Shown here piece after piece: positions 19,288 through 28,616 of a DNA stretch of 64,000 nucleotides. The DNA lies in assembly GCF_017726655.1 (NCBI RefSeq), contig NZ_CP072308.1, positions 992,001-1,056,000 of the forward strand, given 5' to 3'. How positions within the stretch are numbered: the first letter of the stretch is position 1; each line of letters opens with the position of its first letter. This DNA comes from Agrobacterium tumefaciens. Its GTDB lineage: Bacteria > Pseudomonadota > Alphaproteobacteria > Rhizobiales > Rhizobiaceae. The position numbers and the translations under genes are program-made. Under the pieces are notes generated by a model, which was not told the DNA's origin, did not search any database, and saw nothing but the letters and a program-made list of their open reading frames with translations.

Positions 19288-19319
19288 AAAACCCCGGATG
19301 GCGACATCCGGGGTTTTTT
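19288..19319. terminator. Strong bidirectional terminator between rplI and emrA
   Basis: ACCCCGGATG pairs with CATCCGGGGT around GCGA, with a run of T on the plus side and a TTTTCTTTT run on the minus side. It can end both the rplI and the converging marR-emrB-emrA transcripts. Confidence 0.85.
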
Positions 19320-19366
19320 GTTTGTTGGGTCGTGGAGAGTATGCGGAGAGGCACTCCGGAGCGAGA

Positions 19367-20434
19367 TTACCTCGCCGCCGTCTCCGCCCCATCAGGTGCC
19401 TTGGCCTTGTCCACATGCACCACCACGGACATGCCCGGCGAAAGCTCCGCGGCCAGCGGCTGATCCGCGTCTATGGCGATGCGGACACCGAGGCGCTGGG
19501 CGATCTTGACGAAGTTGCCGGTCGCATTGTCAGGCTTGATGACGGCGAATTCCGAACCCGTCGCGGGGGAGAAGCGCTCGACGTGGCCGGTCAACTTGCG
19601 GCGATGCAGCGCATCGACGGAGATCGTCACCGGCTGGCCGACCTGCATGCCGGCGAGCTGGGTTTCCTTGAAATTGGCGATGACCCAGACATCATGCGGC
19701 ACGACGGCCACGAGCTGCGTCCCGGCGGTGACATATTGGCCGGTGCGGACCCCGACTTCGCCCAGCCTGCCGTCCACGGGCGCGTGGATTTCGGTATTGG
19801 CAAGATCGATGCGCGCGAGTTCGACCGCGGCTTCGGCGTTCGCGACAGCGGCCTGCAGCGAGCTACGGTTGACGATGATCGTCTGCAGGTCCTGCCGGGA
19901 CACTTCCAGCGCCGCCTTTGCCTGCGATAGCGAGGCCCTCGCCTTTTCCAGCGCGGCATGAGCCTCTTCCTGGAGGCTGGAGGTTCCGACACCGCTCTTG
20001 ATCAAGTTGTCCTGCCGGTCGGAAGCAAGCTGCGCCTGTTTCAGCGACGCCTCGGCACTGTCGACGGCCGCTTCACTGGAGCGGATATTGGCGTTGGCGG
20101 CATTTTCCTGCTGACGGGAATTATCGAGCGCCGCCTTGTGCGTATCGAGCGTTGCTTCCGCCTGCGCCTGCTTCTGGCGGTAGATGCGGTCATCGATCTT
20201 GGCGAGCAACGCGCCCTGCTTGACTTCCTGATAATCCTTGACCGGCACATCCACGACATAACCGCTGACCTGCGGGCTCATGGTGGTGACATAACCACGC
20301 ACGAAGGCGTTGTCGGTCATTTCGACGGTGGAGAGGAACGGCGGCAGCCGCCAGGCATAGAGCACAAGCGCCACGCCGGCGATGCCGCCGAGCAACACAA
20401 GGATGGAAACGGGGGTAAAAAACTTCTTCAGCAT
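19367..20434 (-). CDS. emrA: HlyD/EmrA-family membrane fusion protein
   Basis: Periplasmic adaptor that links the inner-membrane pump to an outer-membrane channel. The 355 residues have one N-terminal membrane helix (about 10-30), a first lipoyl half (SGYVVDVPVKDYQEVKQGALLAKID), a long coiled-coil region (about 85-190), the second lipoyl half (IHAPVDGRLGEVGVRTGQYV) and a beta-barrel domain. It starts 18 nt after emrB in the same operon. Confidence 0.88.
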   Translation of the reverse strand: MLKKFFTPVSILVLLGGIAGVALVLYAWRLPPFLSTVEMTDNAFVRGYVTTMSPQVSGYVVDVPVKDYQEVKQGALLAKIDDRIYRQKQAQAEATLDTHKAALDNSRQQENAANANIRSSEAAVDSAEASLKQAQLASDRQDNLIKSGVGTSSLQEEAHAALEKARASLSQAKAALEVSRQDLQTIIVNRSSLQAAVANAEAAVELARIDLANTEIHAPVDGRLGEVGVRTGQYVTAGTQLVAVVPHDVWVIANFKETQLAGMQVGQPVTISVDALHRRKLTGHVERFSPATGSEFAVIKPDNATGNFVKIAQRLGVRIAIDADQPLAAELSPGMSVVVHVDKAKAPDGAETAAR

Positions 20435-20452
20435 GATGTCACTCTTGGATGT

Positions 20453-22186
20453 TCAAGACTGGGCCGCTGGTGCGGCATCGGCATTTCCAGAAAGAAGAGG
20501 CCAGATGCGTCGCCAGGCAAGATGGATTAAAAGGAAGGCAAGCGCCAGCGCTGAGACAACCGATATCAGCAGGAATGTATCGTTGTAGGCAAGCACATAG
20601 GCTTCCCTGCTGACCTGTTGACCAAGCAGCGCCAGACCTTCCGCCCTCAGCAGGGCGGGATCGGTGATCACATGGCTGTAAGCCCCAGACAGCTGCGAGA
20701 CACGCTGGGCAACGAGTGGGTTGGTCAGAAGAATATTCTCTACCAGGACGTTGGAGTGGAATTTCTCCCGCAGCGTCACGAAGCTGCCAAGCAGACCCGT
20801 CATCAGCATCGAGCCGGTGATTTGCGTGAACAGAAAGATGGTGATGAAGTTCACCAGATAGGGTGCGCCCCTGGCGAGGGCCGCACCAAAGCCCTTGGCC
20901 ATGACGGGCGGCAGGAACATGGCAGCGCCGAACGCAATCATCATCTGGCTGAGATACATCTGCTCCGGGCGGGTCAGATTGCTCGACTGGCTGTCCATGA
21001 AGGAGCCTGCCGCGATCAACGTCAGCGCGATGACGTGCGCGGTATCGACATATTTCGTCAACATCAGCCAGGCGCAGGCCGCACCGCCCAGGACAGTGGC
21101 CAGCAGCACCAGCGCGTAGAGCGTGATCGTCTGGTCATTGAGAAGGCCGAGCTGCTGGTAAAAGCTGACAGCTGTTGACGACTGTTCCGACGATATTCCC
21201 CTGTAAACCAGCAGAACTGCAATGGCATGCAGATTGGTTCTGGAGAATATCCAGCGCAGGTCGAGCAGCGGGTTCTTGCGCGGGAGTTCGATGAAAGCCA
21301 TCAGCGTCAAAAGCGCAATCGAGGTCGCAAGCAATGCGCCAAGCCACCAGGTTTCGAACCACCAATAAAACCGGCCGAGCGTCAGCATGACCGCGAGGCA
21401 ACCGAGACCGCCGGCGAACAGCAGGTAGCTCAGAATATCCATGCGCTCGATAACCTTCGCGCGGGGCGGCGGGGTGACCTTGAGGACATAGATCATCGCA
21501 AGCGATATCAGCGCAAAACCAACTTCCATCGAATAAAGGGCATTCCAGCCGTCGATGGCCAGAAGCGATGGCGACACCATGCGCGCAATCGGCGCCGACA
21601 ACAGCGTGCCCGTCAGCGCGATGCTGAAACCGAGCGAGAATTTCCGGGCGGGCGGAAAAGCCTCCAGAATATAAAGGAAGCCGAGCGAGGAAATCGGTGC
21701 CGCGGCCATGCCGCTGATGAAGCGGATGACGATTGCCGAATGCAAATCCGTGACGAAAAGGTTGAGGCAGTTGGCGATCACAAAGGCGACGATCGACAGT
21801 TCCGCAAAGGGCCGCAGGCCATATTGCGCCCTGACCTTGAACAGCGCGATGGAAAAGGTCGCATAGGGCGCCATATAGGCGGCGGAGAGCCAGGCAACCT
21901 CTGCAACTGTAGCGGAAAACTCTCCCTGCAGCTGATAGATATTGGCCATGACGAGGTTCATGCCGAGGCCCTGCGTGATGAAAAAGCACAGGCCGGCGAA
22001 GATGAAGCAGAGACGCAGCCACAGCGGCCGCTCCGGCTGGACAGGCGCTGCCGGGGCGGGCTGTGGGGCCTGCGCAGCCGCAACGTCGTCCTGCCGCGCA
22101 GCGGCAGGGTCAGCCTGCGTGATCACGGGATCGGGCGCTTTTTCGAGCCTCGCATCATCATCATTCTGGGACACGATGGTGCTCAT
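20453..22186 (-). CDS. emrB: EmrB-type MFS drug efflux permease (DHA2)
   Basis: Proton-driven multidrug exporter of the 14-helix DHA2 family. The 577 residues begin with an unusual 60-residue Ala/Pro/Gln-rich cytoplasmic N-terminus, then hydrophobic helices throughout. The ATG overlaps the stop of the marR gene by 4 nt (ATGA), and emrA follows 18 nt later. The order marR-emrB-emrA differs from E. coli (emrR-emrA-emrB). Confidence 0.87.
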   Translation of the reverse strand: MSTIVSQNDDDARLEKAPDPVITQADPAAARQDDVAAAQAPQPAPAAPVQPERPLWLRLCFIFAGLCFFITQGLGMNLVMANIYQLQGEFSATVAEVAWLSAAYMAPYATFSIALFKVRAQYGLRPFAELSIVAFVIANCLNLFVTDLHSAIVIRFISGMAAAPISSLGFLYILEAFPPARKFSLGFSIALTGTLLSAPIARMVSPSLLAIDGWNALYSMEVGFALISLAMIYVLKVTPPPRAKVIERMDILSYLLFAGGLGCLAVMLTLGRFYWWFETWWLGALLATSIALLTLMAFIELPRKNPLLDLRWIFSRTNLHAIAVLLVYRGISSEQSSTAVSFYQQLGLLNDQTITLYALVLLATVLGGAACAWLMLTKYVDTAHVIALTLIAAGSFMDSQSSNLTRPEQMYLSQMMIAFGAAMFLPPVMAKGFGAALARGAPYLVNFITIFLFTQITGSMLMTGLLGSFVTLREKFHSNVLVENILLTNPLVAQRVSQLSGAYSHVITDPALLRAEGLALLGQQVSREAYVLAYNDTFLLISVVSALALAFLLIHLAWRRIWPLLSGNADAAPAAQS

Positions 22187-22638
22187 GGCTGCGCCCTCCC
22201 CGTTGCAAGCTGGTGCAGGTTTGCCGACAGGCGGCGCATGACATCCAGTGCCATCGCCAGATCCTGCGATGAAATGTCGGCAGCGATTTCCGAACGCAGC
22301 GATTTCGCCATCGCCTGTACAGTCTCGGAGGTCTTCTCACCTTCGGCCGTCATATGAATGCGTTTTGCCCGGCGGTCATTTTCGTCCGAGCGACGCTCGA
22401 TCAGATTCTGCTTCTCCATTCCATCAAGCACCCGCACCAGCGTCGGTGTTTCGATTTCCATTTCTTCGGCCAATTCCGTCTGTGTCAGCGGTCCGCGCCG
22501 CGAGAGCGCAAAGAGCGCGCGCGCCCGTGCCAGCGTCAGCCCGCTCTCCGCCACCCGCGCGTCGAAGAACGCACGCAGTTTGCGGGTGAAAGCGGAGACT
22601 TCATCCAGAAGCTGTTCCTTGTCGGTCTCGCGGGACAT
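22183..22638 (-). CDS. MarR-family transcriptional regulator
   Basis: Winged-helix repressor expected to control the downstream emrBA pump. The ATG at 22638 (MSRETDKEQLL) gives 151 residues; it has ATAAGG upstream, while a GTG at 22662 would leave almost no leader after the predicted promoter. The winged helix (LTQTELAEEMEIETPTLVRVLDGMEKQNLIERR and the following RRAKRIHMT wing) is clear. Its ligand is unknown. Confidence 0.88.
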   Translation of the reverse strand: MSRETDKEQLLDEVSAFTRKLRAFFDARVAESGLTLARARALFALSRRGPLTQTELAEEMEIETPTLVRVLDGMEKQNLIERRSDENDRRAKRIHMTAEGEKTSETVQAMAKSLRSEIAADISSQDLAMALDVMRRLSANLHQLATGRAQP

Positions 22639-22656
22639 TTCAGCAAGCCTTATAAT

Positions 22657-22709
22657 TAGCACACTACTTATTTTCTGCCTATTTATTCGTATGCCTGATG
22701 AATTTCAAG
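22657..22709 (-). promoter_or_regulatory. Promoter (and possible operator) of marR-emrB-emrA
   Basis: On the minus strand CTTGAA (22704-22709) and ATAAAT (22681-22686) are 17 bp apart. TAG-CACA-CTA at 22657-22666 lies just after the expected transcription start, where a MarR repressor would act. The repeat is short, so the operator is tentative. The remaining bases up to dnaB (22710-22949) show no other clear element. Confidence 0.5.
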
Positions 22710-22949
22710 TTTCTTTCATGCCGGGTCTGCCATGCGGTAAACTCATGGCAGCGAATCACGTTGCCGGGAATTTTTCCCGCCCCCTGTCCCCTCCCCCTGT
22801 GGATTGCTGGGGACAAGTGAAGATGTGATCGAGCGCCATGGGGCAGACGTCAGCCTGCCATAGAGTGTTGCAACAATATCATTGACTGCCGTGCCCCAGG
22901 AAGCCAAAGCCTGAGGTGTAAGAAAAGGCAAAGGGAGATCGCGCAAACC

Positions 22950-24446
22950 ATGAACGACGCTGTGAGAAAGATCACCCCCGCGCAACCGGCGGAACCGCAT
23001 TACCGCGAAGCGCCCAACAACATTGAAGCGGAGCAGGCGCTGCTGGGCGCCATCCTCGTCAACAACGACGCCTATTACCGCGTGTCGGACTTCCTGAAGC
23101 CCGTGCACCTCTATGAGCCGCTGCATCGCAAGATCTTCGAGGTGGCCGGCGACATCATCCGCATGGGCAAGACCGCCAATCCGGTAACCATCAAGACTTT
23201 CCTTCCCGCCGACGATAAGATCGGCGACCTGACGGTGGCGCAGTACCTCGCCCGTCTTGCAGCGGAAGCCGTTTCCATCATCAACGCGGAAGATTACGGC
23301 CGGGCTATCTACGATCTCGCGCTGCGCCGTGCGTTGATCCAGATCGGCGAAGACGTCGTCAACATCGCCTATGACGCGCCGCTCGACATGCCACCGCAGG
23401 CGCAGATCGAAGACACGGAGCGCCGCCTGTTCGAGCTGGCGGAAACCGGCCGTTACGACGGCGGCTTCCAGTCCTTCAACGACGCCGTTGCCCTGGCGAT
23501 CGATATGGCGGGTGCCGCCTTTGAACGCGACGGCAATCTCTCCGGCATCTCCACCGGCATCCACTCGCTCGATGCCCGGATGGGCGGGTTGCAGCGTTCC
23601 GACCTTATCGTTCTTGCGGGTCGTCCCGGTATGGGCAAGACCTCGCTCGCGACCAACATCGCCTATAACATTGCTGCATCTTACGAGCAGGAAGTGCAGC
23701 CCGACGGCTCGTACAAGGCCAAGAATGGCGGCGTTGTCGGCTTCTACTCGCTCGAAATGTCGTCCGAACAGCTGGCGACCCGTATCATTTCCGAGCAGAC
23801 GGAAGTGTCATCCTCGAAAATCCGCCGCGGTGACATTACCGAGGCTGATTTCGAAAAGCTCGTCGCCTGCTCCCAGATGATGCAGAAGGTGCCGCTTTAC
23901 ATCGACCAGACCGGTGGTATCTCGATTGCCCAGCTTTCCGCCCGTGCCCGCCGCCTGAAGCGCCAGCGCGGCCTCGATGTTCTCGTGGTCGACTACGTTC
24001 AGCTGATGACCGGCTCCGGCAAGAGCGGTGAAAACCGCGTGCAGGAAATCACCCAGATCACCACCGGCCTGAAGGCGCTGGGCAAAGAACTCAACGTTCC
24101 GATCATCGCGCTCTCACAGCTCTCCCGTGCGGTGGAAAGCCGCGAAGACAAGCGCCCGCAGCTCTCCGACCTGCGTGAATCGGGCTCGATCGAGCAAGAC
24201 GCCGACGTGGTGCTCTTTGTGTTCCGCGAGGAATATTACGTCAAGAACATGGAGCCGCGCGATGTCTCCGACCCGAAATATGCCGAATGGGAAGCCCTGT
24301 TCGACAAGGTCAAAGGCACAGCCGACGTCATCATCGCCAAGCAGCGCCACGGACCGACCGGCACGGTGAAACTCGCCTTCCAGTCCGAGTTCACCCGCTT
24401 CACCGACCTCGCCGATCCGAGCTTCAGCCAGTATGAAGAGCATTGA
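22950..24446 (+). CDS. dnaB: Replicative DNA helicase DnaB
   Basis: Hexameric helicase that unwinds DNA at the replication fork. The 498 residues have the N-terminal DnaG/DnaC-interaction domain (PNNIEAEQALLGAILVNNDAYY) and the RecA-like C-domain with Walker A GRPGMGKTS, Walker B DVLVVDYVQLM, and the arginine/Lys-rich end QRHGPTGTVKL. No intein is present. A GGGAG ribosome site precedes the ATG. Confidence 0.97.
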   Translation: MNDAVRKITPAQPAEPHYREAPNNIEAEQALLGAILVNNDAYYRVSDFLKPVHLYEPLHRKIFEVAGDIIRMGKTANPVTIKTFLPADDKIGDLTVAQYLARLAAEAVSIINAEDYGRAIYDLALRRALIQIGEDVVNIAYDAPLDMPPQAQIEDTERRLFELAETGRYDGGFQSFNDAVALAIDMAGAAFERDGNLSGISTGIHSLDARMGGLQRSDLIVLAGRPGMGKTSLATNIAYNIAASYEQEVQPDGSYKAKNGGVVGFYSLEMSSEQLATRIISEQTEVSSSKIRRGDITEADFEKLVACSQMMQKVPLYIDQTGGISIAQLSARARRLKRQRGLDVLVVDYVQLMTGSGKSGENRVQEITQITTGLKALGKELNVPIIALSQLSRAVESREDKRPQLSDLRESGSIEQDADVVLFVFREEYYVKNMEPRDVSDPKYAEWEALFDKVKGTADVIIAKQRHGPTGTVKLAFQSEFTRFTDLADPSFSQYEEH

Positions 24447-24491
24447 ACGGGGATGGGGCTCAGGTTGACCCGGCCGTAAGTCTTTGTACTG

Positions 24492-24508
24492 AAGTCGCCA
24501 GGCGACTT
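24492..24508. repeat. 17-bp perfect palindrome after dnaB
   Basis: AAGTCGCC-A-GGCGACTT lies 45 nt after the dnaB stop. No T-run follows on either strand, so it is not a typical terminator. It may be an RNA processing or protein-binding site, or chance. Confidence 0.4.
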
Positions 24509-24623
24509 GCGGGCGGCATTCGATAAAACAGACAGATTGAGGGTGTGCGACGCGCCCTTGCAATCCGGATGTGCGCCAAGCATTTACCGCCAGGCAACCG
24601 CGCCGCAGCGGCTTGGAATCTTT

Positions 24624-26312
24624 TCAAACGCCTGCGGCGCGGGGCTCGGGTGTAGATGGATCGCGGCCGGCCGGCAACACGATCACCTGATCCGCCTCGC
24701 GGATACTGCTTTGGCGATGCGTAATGGCAATTATCGTCACGTCGCTGTCGACGACGCGCAGCTGATTCATGATCTCGCGTTCGGTCTCCTCGTCAAGCGC
24801 GGAACTGGCCTCATCGAGAAGCAGGATCGTCGGCTCCGCATAAAGCGCGCGCGCAATCGCCACACGCTGGCGTTCGCCGCCCGATAGTTTCAAGCCTCTC
24901 TCACCAACGATGGTGTCGAATCCATCCGGCATTTCTTCGATGCGGGTGAGAATGGCAGCGCGCTGGGCCGCGCGGCGCAATCTCTCTTCGTCCGGCACCC
25001 GACCCAGAATAATATTACTGCGCAGCGTATCGTTGAGTAACTGAACCTCCTGAGGCACGATGCCGGCGGCGGCGAACCAGTCTTCGCGAGAAATGGTGGA
25101 AAGATCTGCGTCGTCGACGGTGATGCGGCCTTGCTGCGGTGCCATCGTCTTCTGCAGCAGTTTGAACAGGGTCGATTTGCCCGATCCGGTTTCACCGGTG
25201 ATGAAGGTCAAGCGACCGGGTGCGGCGGTAAAAGAGACGCCATCAACACCACGACCGTTGGCGTAACGAAAACCGACCCCTTCAAGCCTGAGTGTGCGCA
25301 TCGTACCCCTAGGCGCGCTTGACCCGGACGACACCTCTTCGTCGGGCGCGTGCCACATCTGCGCATAAGGCCCAAATTGAGCGAGCGCCCGGGCGGTCTC
25401 GGAGATCGAATGTCCGATGAGTTCGAATGGTACGTTGAGCTGCAACAACAGAGTGTTGAAAAGAACGATGTCGCCGATCGACAGCGCGCCCGCCTGGTAT
25501 CGCGGCAGCAGAAGATAGAAACCGATGATAATCTGGATTCCCAGCGCCAGGGAAATAGTCAAGACGAACCCGATCCGACGGAGCGAATAAAGCCGCCAGT
25601 TCCGGTAGATCAGCCCGGCGCTCTCGGCAAAACGACGTTTCATCCAGACGTTGCTGCCGGTGTGTCGCAAAGGCTCGATCATGGAAATGGCGTTGCCGAC
25701 AAAGCCGGCATTATCCTGTCCGGCGTCCATGGCTTGCTCGAGATAAGGCGTTGTCAGGCGATTGGATGCGAGTGTCAGGGCAACGAAAATGACCCCATAG
25801 GCGACGACGATCAGCACCAGATCGGCGCTCAGCACGGCCCCCATGAGTAGGATACTCAGCAAAAATGTCGCCATGCCGGGAATGAAAGAAATCAAACCGA
25901 TCTGCATGAGCGTGGAGGCTGACGAAGCGCCGCGCGCCTGTGCGGATTGTATCTCCACCGGATTATGATCGTTGAAAAAAGACGGGTGTTTGTGGACGAT
26001 GCGATCAAAGAAGCTGGTTGAAGCAACAAGCTCAAGACGTTCCGCGTGGATGACAGTGAGATATTGTGTCGAGCGCTCGAGGCCCGAAGCCAGCGCTGTC
26101 AAAATGGCGTAAAGCGCAAAGCCCAGCATCCATTGCTTCGGATCGTCAGGCAGATCATCGATGAGGCGTGAAAAGAGATAGGGCGCAGCTGCACTCAATG
26201 ACGCGCCGATGAGAATCGAAACAAGCAGCAAACATATCGATGGCCACGAGGTTCTAAGGTCCTCAGCATAAATGCTGGAGAGCGGACCAATCACAATATG
26301 CTGCTTGCCCAC
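24624..26312 (-). CDS. ABC exporter, fused permease-ATPase
   Basis: Half-transporter of the ABCB/MsbA type: six helices in the first 310 residues and an ATPase with Walker A TGETGSGKST, signature LSGGERQRVA and Walker B ILLLDEASSALD. I chose GTG at 26312, which has GGGGAG seven bases upstream and gives 562 residues; TTG at 26351 is in frame but lacks a ribosome site. The membrane domain carries an unusual glutamine/acid-rich loop and the substrate is unknown. It is a lone gene. Confidence 0.82.
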   Translation of the reverse strand: MGKQHIVIGPLSSIYAEDLRTSWPSICLLLVSILIGASLSAAAPYLFSRLIDDLPDDPKQWMLGFALYAILTALASGLERSTQYLTVIHAERLELVASTSFFDRIVHKHPSFFNDHNPVEIQSAQARGASSASTLMQIGLISFIPGMATFLLSILLMGAVLSADLVLIVVAYGVIFVALTLASNRLTTPYLEQAMDAGQDNAGFVGNAISMIEPLRHTGSNVWMKRRFAESAGLIYRNWRLYSLRRIGFVLTISLALGIQIIIGFYLLLPRYQAGALSIGDIVLFNTLLLQLNVPFELIGHSISETARALAQFGPYAQMWHAPDEEVSSGSSAPRGTMRTLRLEGVGFRYANGRGVDGVSFTAAPGRLTFITGETGSGKSTLFKLLQKTMAPQQGRITVDDADLSTISREDWFAAAGIVPQEVQLLNDTLRSNIILGRVPDEERLRRAAQRAAILTRIEEMPDGFDTIVGERGLKLSGGERQRVAIARALYAEPTILLLDEASSALDEETEREIMNQLRVVDSDVTIIAITHRQSSIREADQVIVLPAGRDPSTPEPRAAGV

Positions 26313-26368
26313 TGTCACTCTCCCCTGCCTGAGCCGACTGAAAGCTATCAAGCAGGTGCATAGCGATA

Positions 26369-26408
26369 CAAAATCGACACCTCAAGGGCTTTGAGGCGGT
26401 CGATTTGT
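26369..26408 (-). terminator. Probable terminator of azlCD
   Basis: On the minus strand AAATCGAC pairs with GTCGATTT, and inside it CCTCAAA pairs with TTGAGG; the stem is followed by TTTTGT. It lies about 95 nt beyond the azlD stop and before the ABC exporter, so it would separate the two units. Confidence 0.5.
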
Positions 26409-26501
26409 AGATTGTATTTCAGGCATAATAGATCTTGCGGTCGTCGCGAAGTCTTTGCGATTGAGGACCCCAAATCTTTTCAACATCTTTCGCCATTTCC
26501 C

Positions 26502-26804
26502 TCACAAACCGATTCCGCGCAGCAGCGCCACCGAGAGGATGCCCAATCCTGCTGCCGGCAGCAGGCTTAGGCGTAGAGCGGCGACAGCGGTGATGGCGCA
26601 GGCCATGGTTTCGGCAGGACCGCTGGCGAATGCGGTGGGCGTAACGACGGCCATCAGGACCGCTGGGGGCACTACGCCAAGCGCCATTTTCAGGCGCGGT
26701 GTCAGGTTGAAATGGTTAACCAGCAGCAGACCGCCGAGGCGTGTCGCGACGGTTGCCGCCGTCATTGCAAGGATGGTGAAGAACGTGTTTGGATCGAGCG
26801 TCAT
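26502..26804 (-). CDS. azlD: AzlD-family small subunit of amino-acid exporter
   Basis: Small membrane partner of AzlC. The ATG at 26804 (MTLDPNTFFTILAM) gives 100 residues with about four hydrophobic segments, matching the AzlD family. The start overlaps the azlC stop by 4 nt. The pair is known in Bacillus and E. coli (YgaZH) for export of branched-chain amino acids or analogues. Confidence 0.88.
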   Translation of the reverse strand: MTLDPNTFFTILAMTAATVATRLGGLLLVNHFNLTPRLKMALGVVPPAVLMAVVTPTAFASGPAETMACAITAVAALRLSLLPAAGLGILSVALLRGIGL

Positions 26805-27505
26805 GCGGGCTGTTCCATCTCTTGCCCATGGGCAAAGGCGGCCACGGCGAGCCCGGCGACGGCACCAGCCGCGATATACCAGGCGCCGGGCAGCAACGCA
26901 TGGGTGAGATAGGCGGCTGAGGCGCTGGCCAGCAGAACAAGGCCGGTCTCCCTGCCCTTCCAGAAGCCCATCAGCAACACGATGAAGACTGCTGGAAAAG
27001 CAAAGTCCAGGCCTGTAGCCGACATGTCGCCGACAACGGAGCCGAGCAACGCACCCGTCACTGTCGCGAGGTTCCACACGAGATAGATGGACAAGGCGGC
27101 GCCGGCAAAAAAGGCAGCGCTCAGTTTGCCAGTGATAACGCGGAATTCTGCAAGAGCCCAGGATTCATCCGTCAGCACCAGCATGGCCGCGTATTTTCTC
27201 CAGCCTTTGAAGTCATCCAGCTTGCCCGCAACCGAAGCACTCATCAGCACGTGGCGAAGATTGACCAGCAATGCTGCGAATCCGAGCCCACTCCAGCTTG
27301 CCGGATGTGTCCACAGATCCATGGCGACGAACTGTGAGCCGCCGGCAAAGACAAGCAGCGACATCAGGGACGCCTCAAGAGGCGACAGGCCCTTGCCGAT
27401 GGCGGCGGCGCCAAAAACCACGCCGATCGGCACCATGGCGACCAGCAATGGTGCGGCGGCCCTCAACCCTTCGATAAATTCGGCGCGTTTTTGCGGTTTC
27501 GACAT
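26801..27505 (-). CDS. azlC: AzlC-family branched-chain amino acid exporter
   Basis: Integral membrane exporter. The ATG at 27505 (MSKPQKRAEFIEGLRAAAPLL) gives 234 residues and has an AAGGGAG ribosome site; longer frames upstream are unconserved. The family pattern MVPIGVVFGAAAIGKGLSPLEASLMSLLVFAGGSQF is clear. It forms a unit with azlD and lies just downstream of the AraC-type regulator. Confidence 0.9.
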   Translation of the reverse strand: MSKPQKRAEFIEGLRAAAPLLVAMVPIGVVFGAAAIGKGLSPLEASLMSLLVFAGGSQFVAMDLWTHPASWSGLGFAALLVNLRHVLMSASVAGKLDDFKGWRKYAAMLVLTDESWALAEFRVITGKLSAAFFAGAALSIYLVWNLATVTGALLGSVVGDMSATGLDFAFPAVFIVLLMGFWKGRETGLVLLASASAAYLTHALLPGAWYIAAGAVAGLAVAAFAHGQEMEQPA

Positions 27506-27553
27506 GGCATTCTCCCTTTCAGGCGAAGGGGATAACGCCGAGGCTGGTGTTCG

Positions 27554-27571
27554 GTCTTGAACAAAAGTGAT
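27554..27571 (-). promoter_or_regulatory. Candidate AraC-type binding site upstream of azlC
   Basis: ATCACTTTTGTTCAAGAC (minus strand) begins 66 nt before the azlC start. The identical 18 bp occur upstream of the araC-type gene at 28489-28506. Position overlaps the likely -35 region. Confidence 0.6.
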
Positions 27572-27600
27572 GTCGCAAGAGGAAGGGTCCCGAAAAAATA

Positions 27601-28458
27601 TCATCCCATCCTGAACTGCCCCGGCGTGACGCCGGTGCGAGCCTTGAAATGGCGGGTGAAGTGCGCCTGATCGGCAAAACCACACATTGCTGCCACCTCC
27701 GCTGGCATCTCGCCTGCGCGTAGAAGCCGGCGCGCACGTCGGATGCGGACATCCGTCAGAAAAGCGTGCGGGGTGATATGGAACTCCTTGCGAAAGGCGC
27801 GGATGAGATGAGCGCGACTAAGGCCCGCAATGGCAGCAAGTTCCTCCAGGCCGATATCGGTTTCGTAATTGTCGGAAAGATAGTCGCGCGCGGCGTAAAC
27901 TGCCGTTTTCTCGCGCGTCTTGACCGGCAGGATAATGGCGCTGCCATGCCTGCCGAAAACGGCGGCAAGGACGGAGAACATGCCCTCGTCCGCCTCCAGC
28001 GCCCCGGTTATGGCTTCCAGTCGACGATGCGCCATCTGAAAGGCCGCTGCCATATGCGGGTCATAGGGAAGAAATTTCGGGAAGGAGGGCGTACCGTGAA
28101 AGGTCCTCCCGGTCACATCCTCGATGATGTCGCGCAAGAGTTCTATATCCGGGTAGATCATCCGGTAGCGATAACCGCCCCCACCCGGGGCACCGTCGTG
28201 AATCTCATCCGGGTTGATGAGGTAGAGGTTTCCCGGCCCCGTCTGTTCGGTGGTTCCCTGAATCGTGGAAATCTGCGAGCCGCTTTCGATCGCGCCGATC
28301 GAAAACGTGTCGTGCGCGTGCGGCGAATATTCATGTGTTAGAAACGTAGCGCTCAGGCATTCCATGCCGCCAAAACGTCGGTCACGCCAGAACCGGGTGG
28401 TCTCTGTCGTGGCGACGGGCATGAAATCAAGGGCCTGTTCCTGCGAAACATGATGCAT
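27601..28458 (-). CDS. AraC-family transcriptional regulator with cupin N-domain
   Basis: Likely regulator of azlCD. The 285 residues have a cupin ligand-binding domain (TFSIGAIESG and NPDEIHDG, about residues 45-95) and a C-terminal AraC DNA-binding domain with two helix-turn-helix motifs (LEELAAIAGLSRAHLIRAF and AAMCGFADQAHFTRHFKARTGVTPGQFR). Start is ATG at 28458; an internal ATG at 28422 is possible since neither has a strong ribosome site. azlC starts 95 nt downstream of its stop. Ligand unknown. Confidence 0.87.
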   Translation of the reverse strand: MHHVSQEQALDFMPVATTETTRFWRDRRFGGMECLSATFLTHEYSPHAHDTFSIGAIESGSQISTIQGTTEQTGPGNLYLINPDEIHDGAPGGGGYRYRMIYPDIELLRDIIEDVTGRTFHGTPSFPKFLPYDPHMAAAFQMAHRRLEAITGALEADEGMFSVLAAVFGRHGSAIILPVKTREKTAVYAARDYLSDNYETDIGLEELAAIAGLSRAHLIRAFRKEFHITPHAFLTDVRIRRARRLLRAGEMPAEVAAMCGFADQAHFTRHFKARTGVTPGQFRMG

Positions 28459-28488
28459 GAGAAAATTTTAGAACATTCCGCGCTGACC

Positions 28489-28506
28489 GTCTTGAACAAA
28501 AGTGAT
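28489..28506 (-). promoter_or_regulatory. Candidate autoregulatory site upstream of AraC-type gene
   Basis: Exact copy of the 18-bp site found at 27554-27571, here 31-48 nt before the regulator ATG. TTCAAG at its end with TCTAAA 18 bp further on could be the -35/-10 of this gene, so the site would cover the -35. Confidence 0.6.
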
Positions 28507-28616
28507 CGACCTTATCACAGCTTGGGTCAAAGCCTGGCGCCTTGCAAAAATCGGTAACGGTTTGTCCGCCGATGCTGTAGGGTCCCGACCCGTTCAAGAT
28601 CAACCGGACGCATGGC

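Noticed and set aside
21227..22357. Plus-strand open frame opposite emrB
   Set aside because: Antisense shadow; Arg/Gln-rich with no domain.
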